From Gammaproteobacteria bacterium (lineage in GTDB: Bacteria; Pseudomonadota; Gammaproteobacteria; Chromatiales; Chromatiaceae): 10,030 nucleotides of DNA. The notes beneath the pieces were generated by a model. The model had not been told where the DNA came from, ran no database searches, and was given only the letters and a program-made list of their open reading frames with translations. The stretch covers positions 1 through 10,030 of the forward strand of contig VMDJ01000023.1 of NCBI GenBank assembly GCA_008080925.1, read 5' to 3'. Below are positions 7,549 through 10,030 of the stretch, piece after piece. How positions within the stretch are numbered: the first letter of the stretch is position 1; the number at the start of each line of letters is the position of its first letter. A program made the position numbers and the translations under genes.

Positions 7549-7617
7549 GAATTTAAGACGAGCCAAATGCTCAGCTTGAAGGTCCGAATCTCAGACCGGG
7601 TCATTCCCGGTTTTTTT
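7549..7617 (+). ncRNA. Candidate short leader RNA or small RNA (hypothetical)
   Basis: If transcription starts near 7549 and stops at the hairpin ending at 7617, the product is an RNA of about 70 bases with a small GAGC/GCTC hairpin (7560-7563 with 7569-7572), a possible GGTC/GACC pairing (7581-7584 with 7594-7597) and a terminator followed by a seven-T run. The second pairing would compete with the terminator stem. I recognise no known RNA family. It may be only a 5' leader. Confidence 0.2.
7595..7617 (+). terminator. Terminator-like hairpin in front of the DUF2065 gene
   Basis: ACCGGG (7595-7600), loop TCATT, CCCGGT (7606-7611), then T's to 7617, giving a run of seven T's from 7611. It is the second such hairpin between hflC and the next gene and ends 13 bases before that gene's ATG, so it would act on transcripts heading into the DUF2065-hisZ-purA block, as an attenuator or as the 3' end of a small RNA. 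Confidence 0.7.
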
Positions 7618-7619
7618 GT

Positions 7620-7624
7620 GGAAG
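7620..7624 (+). promoter_or_regulatory. Shine-Dalgarno of the DUF2065 gene
   Basis: GGAAG six bases before the ATG at 7631. It picks that ATG over the in-frame TTG at 7616, which lies inside the T tract of the preceding hairpin. Only two bases separate it from the hairpin's T run, so folding or Hfq binding at that run could affect ribosome access. Confidence 0.6.
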
Positions 7625-7630
7625 TTAACT

Positions 7631-7816
7631 ATGTGGCAGGAATTTTTTACCGCCATCGCTCTGGTTTTGGTTATTGAAGGCATATTGCCCTTTTTGAGCC
7701 CAGACCGATTCCGCAAGACTCTGGAAATGGTCGCGCAGATTGATGATGCCGCGATACGTAAGATGGGTTTGATGACGATGTTGCTGGGTTTAGTGGTGTT
7801 GTATCTGGCGAGATAA
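7631..7816 (+). CDS. DUF2065 small inner-membrane protein (YjeT family)
   Basis: Small membrane protein of unknown function, 61 residues, resembling E. coli YjeT. It starts MWQEFFTAIALVLVIEGILP, the family's first hydrophobic helix (about 5-24) with the conserved LVxEGxxP feature. A short polar segment (SPDRFRKTLEMVAQIDDAAIRKMG) follows, then a second hydrophobic helix (about 44-59) ending at LYLAR. Two helices joined by a charged loop imply a hairpin topology in the inner membrane. The start at 7631 is fixed by the GGAAG ribosome binding site. The gene lies between hflC and purA in E. coli as well, so the position itself supports the assignment, but no role has been shown that I know of. hisZ follows after six bases, so the two are surely co-transcribed. 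Confidence 0.88.
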   Translation: MWQEFFTAIALVLVIEGILPFLSPDRFRKTLEMVAQIDDAAIRKMGLMTMLLGLVVLYLAR

Positions 7817-7822
7817 AATCGA

Positions 7823-9013
7823 ATGCAAAGCAAAAGTTGGTTATTACCTGATGGCATTGATGAGCTGCTACCGGCGCAGGCGGCACAGCTCGAACAATTG
7901 CGTCGTGATGTACTCGATCTATATGCGAGCTGGGGTTATCACCTGGTAATGCCATCGGTAGTTGAACATTTGGATTCATTGCTCACTGGCAGTGGCGCTG
8001 ATCTTCAAGATCAAACCTTCCGTTTTATCGATCAGCTATCGGGTAAGCAGTTAGGTATTCGTGCGGACATCACCCCGCAGGTTGCGCGTATCGATGCGCA
8101 CCAATTACAGCAGCAGGGCACAACACGTCTTTGTTACGTGGGTGAAGTGCTGCGTACGCGTCCAGATGGTTTCTCTGCTTCTCGCTCGCCGATTCAGGTT
8201 GGTGCTGAGGTGTATGGTCACGCAGGCCCAGAGTCTGATGTCGAAGTTCTCTGCTTGATGATGGAGACCTTGCGTCTGGCAGGTTTGTCAGAGGTTTATC
8301 TCGATTTAGGTCACGTCGGTGTATACCGCGCGTTAGCCGAAACCGCTCAACTGGATAAAGACCAAGAAGCGAGTTTGTTCGAAGCGCTGCAACGTAAAGC
8401 GAAAACTGAAATTAATGCGCTGCTTGATGAATTTGGCGTTAAAGGTGAAACGCGTTGTCATCTTGAAGCGTTAGCCGATTTGAACGGTGATGCGTCTGTG
8501 CTGTCTGTCGCACGTGAGCAGCTCAAAGGTGCTTCTCAGGCGGTCAGCGATGCGATCGAATATCTTGAGCAAGTGAGTCAACGTTTGGCCGTGTGCATGC
8601 CGGATGCCTCTGTGCATATCGATTTAGCCGAGCTGCGTGCTTACAACTACCAAACTGGCGTCGTCTTCGCGGCATTTGTACCGGGGCAAGGTAATGAGAT
8701 TGCGCGTGGTGGTCGTTATGATCATGTTGGTGAAAAATTTGGTCGTGCGCGTCCTGCAACAGGTTTCAGCACCGACTTAAAAGCCTTGATGGCCTTGGGT
8801 TCACGCGAAGCGATGAGCTCGCAGGGTGCGGTAGTTGCGCCAGCAGAAATGGATGATGAATTACTTGCGGCGATTGCACAGTTACGTGCGGCAGGTCGTG
8901 TGGTGATTCGTGCATTACCGGGTGAAACCTTTGTTGCTGATGAAGCACAGGTCACCGAACAACTAGAAAAAACCGATGCGGGATGGCAATTAGCGCCCGT
9001 CAAAAGCAAATAA
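7823..9013 (+). CDS. hisZ: ATP phosphoribosyltransferase regulatory subunit HisZ
   Basis: Catalytically inactive paralogue of histidyl-tRNA synthetase that forms a hetero-octamer with the short form of HisG, activating the first step of histidine synthesis and conferring histidine feedback control. The 396-residue protein shows a class II synthetase-like core: RADITPQVARID (80-91) near motif 1, VGEVLRTRPDG (106-116) in the motif 2 region, and GGRYD (296-300) before motif 3. It ends near residue 396 without the anticodon-binding domain of true HisRS. These points, plus the opening LLPDGIDELLP and placement before purA, identify it as HisZ. Initiation is at the ATG at 7823, six bases after the DUF2065 gene, with only a weak upstream purine stretch. 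The genome is predicted to encode short-form HisG elsewhere. Confidence 0.94.
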   Translation: MQSKSWLLPDGIDELLPAQAAQLEQLRRDVLDLYASWGYHLVMPSVVEHLDSLLTGSGADLQDQTFRFIDQLSGKQLGIRADITPQVARIDAHQLQQQGTTRLCYVGEVLRTRPDGFSASRSPIQVGAEVYGHAGPESDVEVLCLMMETLRLAGLSEVYLDLGHVGVYRALAETAQLDKDQEASLFEALQRKAKTEINALLDEFGVKGETRCHLEALADLNGDASVLSVAREQLKGASQAVSDAIEYLEQVSQRLAVCMPDASVHIDLAELRAYNYQTGVVFAAFVPGQGNEIARGGRYDHVGEKFGRARPATGFSTDLKALMALGSREAMSSQGAVVAPAEMDDELLAAIAQLRAAGRVVIRALPGETFVADEAQVTEQLEKTDAGWQLAPVKSK

Positions 9014-9019
9014 CTACTT

Positions 9020-9023
9020 AGGA
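9020..9023 (+). promoter_or_regulatory. Shine-Dalgarno of purA
   Basis: AGGA six bases before the ATG at 9030, in the 16-base gap after the hisZ stop. It supports the start that gives MGKNVVVIGTQWGDEGKGK. The gap is too short for a separate promoter, so purA reads from the upstream hisZ transcript unless a promoter lies within hisZ. Confidence 0.75.
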
Positions 9024-9029
9024 ACACAC

Positions 9030-10030
9030 ATGGGTAAGAACGTCGTTGTCATTGGTACGCAATGGGGTGATGAAGGTAAGGGTAAGGTCGTTGACCTGCT
9101 CACTGATCGCGCTGATGCCGTAGTACGTTTTCAAGGCGGACATAACGCCGGCCACACCTTGGTGATTGATGGTAAGAAAACCGTTCTGCACTTGATTCCT
9201 TCGGGCATCTTGCGTGAAAACGTGCGTTGTTTGATTGGTAATGGTGTCGTTCTTTCACCAGATGCCTTGCTTGAAGAGCTCAACATGCTCGAAGAGAGTG
9301 GTGTGAATGCACGTTCTCGCATGGGAATCAGTGAGTCATGTCCTGTGATCCTTCCGTACCACATTGCACTCGACCAGGCGCGTGAAGTCGCTCGTGGTAA
9401 CAAGGCAATTGGTACAACCGGTCGTGGTATCGGCCCTTGTTATGAAGACAAGGTATCTCGTCGCGGTATTCGTCTAGGCGAGATGCTGGATGAGAAACAT
9501 TTTGCTGAGCGTTTGCGCGAAGTTATGGAGTATCACAACTTCTCGCTACAGCATTATTTCAAAGCGGATACTGTTGATTACCAGATGGTCTTAGATAAAG
9601 GCTTGGAGCAAGCAGAGCAGATTCGTCCAATGATTTGTGATGTGACTGGTGAGCTGCATGCTTTGCGTGAAGCGGGCCGCAGTGTGATGTTCGAAGGTGC
9701 ACAAGGTGCCTTGTTGGATATCGATCACGGTACATACCCGTACGTAACCTCGTCTAACACGACTGCGGGTGGTGCGGCATCAGGCACGGGTGTGGGCCCA
9801 TGCTATATCGATTATGTGTTGGGTATTGTGAAGGCATACACCACACGTGTTGGTGGCGGTCCTTTCCCAACCGAATTGTTTGATGACGATGGTGAACACT
9901 TGGGTGTGAAAGGCCATGAGTTTGGCGCAACCACTGGCCGTAAGCGTCGTTGTGGTTGGTTAGATGTGGTGTCACTCAAGCGTTCGCTGCAAATCAACAG
10001 TGTCACTGGTATGTGTATCACCAAGCTCGA
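9030..10030 (+). CDS. purA: Adenylosuccinate synthetase (3' truncated)
   Basis: Converts IMP, aspartate and GTP to adenylosuccinate, the committed step toward AMP, in the cytoplasm. The window holds the first 333 codons of a protein usually near 430 residues, so about a quarter is missing beyond position 10030. The start gives VVVIGTQWGDEGKGK with the catalytic aspartate D14, followed by GGHNAGHT with the catalytic H42. IGTTGRGIGPCYEDK, GARQG-equivalent FEGAQGALLDIDHGTYPYVTS, DYVLGIVKAYTTRVGGGPFPTEL and FGATTGRKRRCGWLD are all in place and in order. Cys137 replaces the alanine usual in GIGPAYEDK, a minor variation. The frame is uninterrupted, with codon use like its neighbours. purA is the last visible gene of the DUF2065-hisZ-purA block. 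Confidence 0.97.
   Translation, partial: MGKNVVVIGTQWGDEGKGKVVDLLTDRADAVVRFQGGHNAGHTLVIDGKKTVLHLIPSGILRENVRCLIGNGVVLSPDALLEELNMLEESGVNARSRMGISESCPVILPYHIALDQAREVARGNKAIGTTGRGIGPCYEDKVSRRGIRLGEMLDEKHFAERLREVMEYHNFSLQHYFKADTVDYQMVLDKGLEQAEQIRPMICDVTGELHALREAGRSVMFEGAQGALLDIDHGTYPYVTSSNTTAGGAASGTGVGPCYIDYVLGIVKAYTTRVGGGPFPTELFDDDGEHLGVKGHEFGATTGRKRRCGWLDVVSLKRSLQINSVTGMCITKL

Noticed and set aside
7526..7549. CCTCGA/TCGAGG inverted repeat considered as a repressor operator such as a PurR site
   Set aside because: It does not match the PurR consensus palindrome, and a six-base arm with a 12-base centre can arise by chance. It is mentioned only as overlapping the candidate promoter.
7567..7677. 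Short 36-codon frame through the second hairpin, considered as a leader peptide for attenuation
   Set aside because: It has only one histidine codon, no run of regulatory codons, a weak ribosome site, and it extends well into the DUF2065 gene in another frame. A histidine-type attenuator is not supported.
9030..10030. Cysteines at PurA positions 137 and 258 considered as evidence of altered function
   Set aside because: Catalytic D14 and H42 and all substrate loops are intact, and position 258 is variable in the family, so these look like ordinary divergence.

Overview
The window is a continuous run of plus-strand housekeeping genes from a non-enteric gammaproteobacterium. Both ends are cut: amiB lacks its start and purA lacks its end. 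The gene order is amiB, mutL, miaA, hfq, hflX, hflK, hflC, a DUF2065 (YjeT-type) membrane protein, hisZ, purA. From memory this is the arrangement found in Pseudomonas and related Gammaproteobacteria. Enterobacteria share most of it but lack hisZ. The presence of hisZ, a MutL with an intact endonuclease signature, and a base composition near half G+C argue against an enteric genome. The genus cannot be named from this sequence.

Layout. Positions 1-855 encode the C-terminal part of an N-acetylmuramoyl-L-alanine amidase with a terminal LysM repeat, closed by an intrinsic terminator (860-882). mutL and miaA follow, coupled by an ATGA overlap. A 133-base gap then carries the likely local hfq promoter. 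hfq and hflX are separated by about 60 bases without a clear terminator. hflK and hflC overlap by one base and encode the paired SPFH membrane proteins that bind FtsH. A strong terminator follows hflC (7490-7511). About 85 bases later there is a second terminator-like hairpin (7595-7617). It sits directly in front of the ribosome binding site of the DUF2065 gene, which is followed closely by hisZ and purA.

How the genes work together. The first block covers cell separation (AmiB), mismatch repair (MutL), tRNA A37 modification (MiaA), sRNA-mediated regulation (Hfq), ribosome rescue (HflX) and control of FtsH proteolysis (HflK/HflC). The last block joins the regulatory subunit of ATP phosphoribosyltransferase (HisZ, histidine entry step) to adenylosuccinate synthetase (PurA, AMP branch). 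These two pathways are linked through ATP consumption and AICAR recycling.

I see no mobile element, CRISPR array, tRNA, rRNA or clear sign of horizontal transfer. I do not see a novel system. The least explained piece is the 7512-7630 intergenic segment, which could be a leader or attenuator, or a small RNA.
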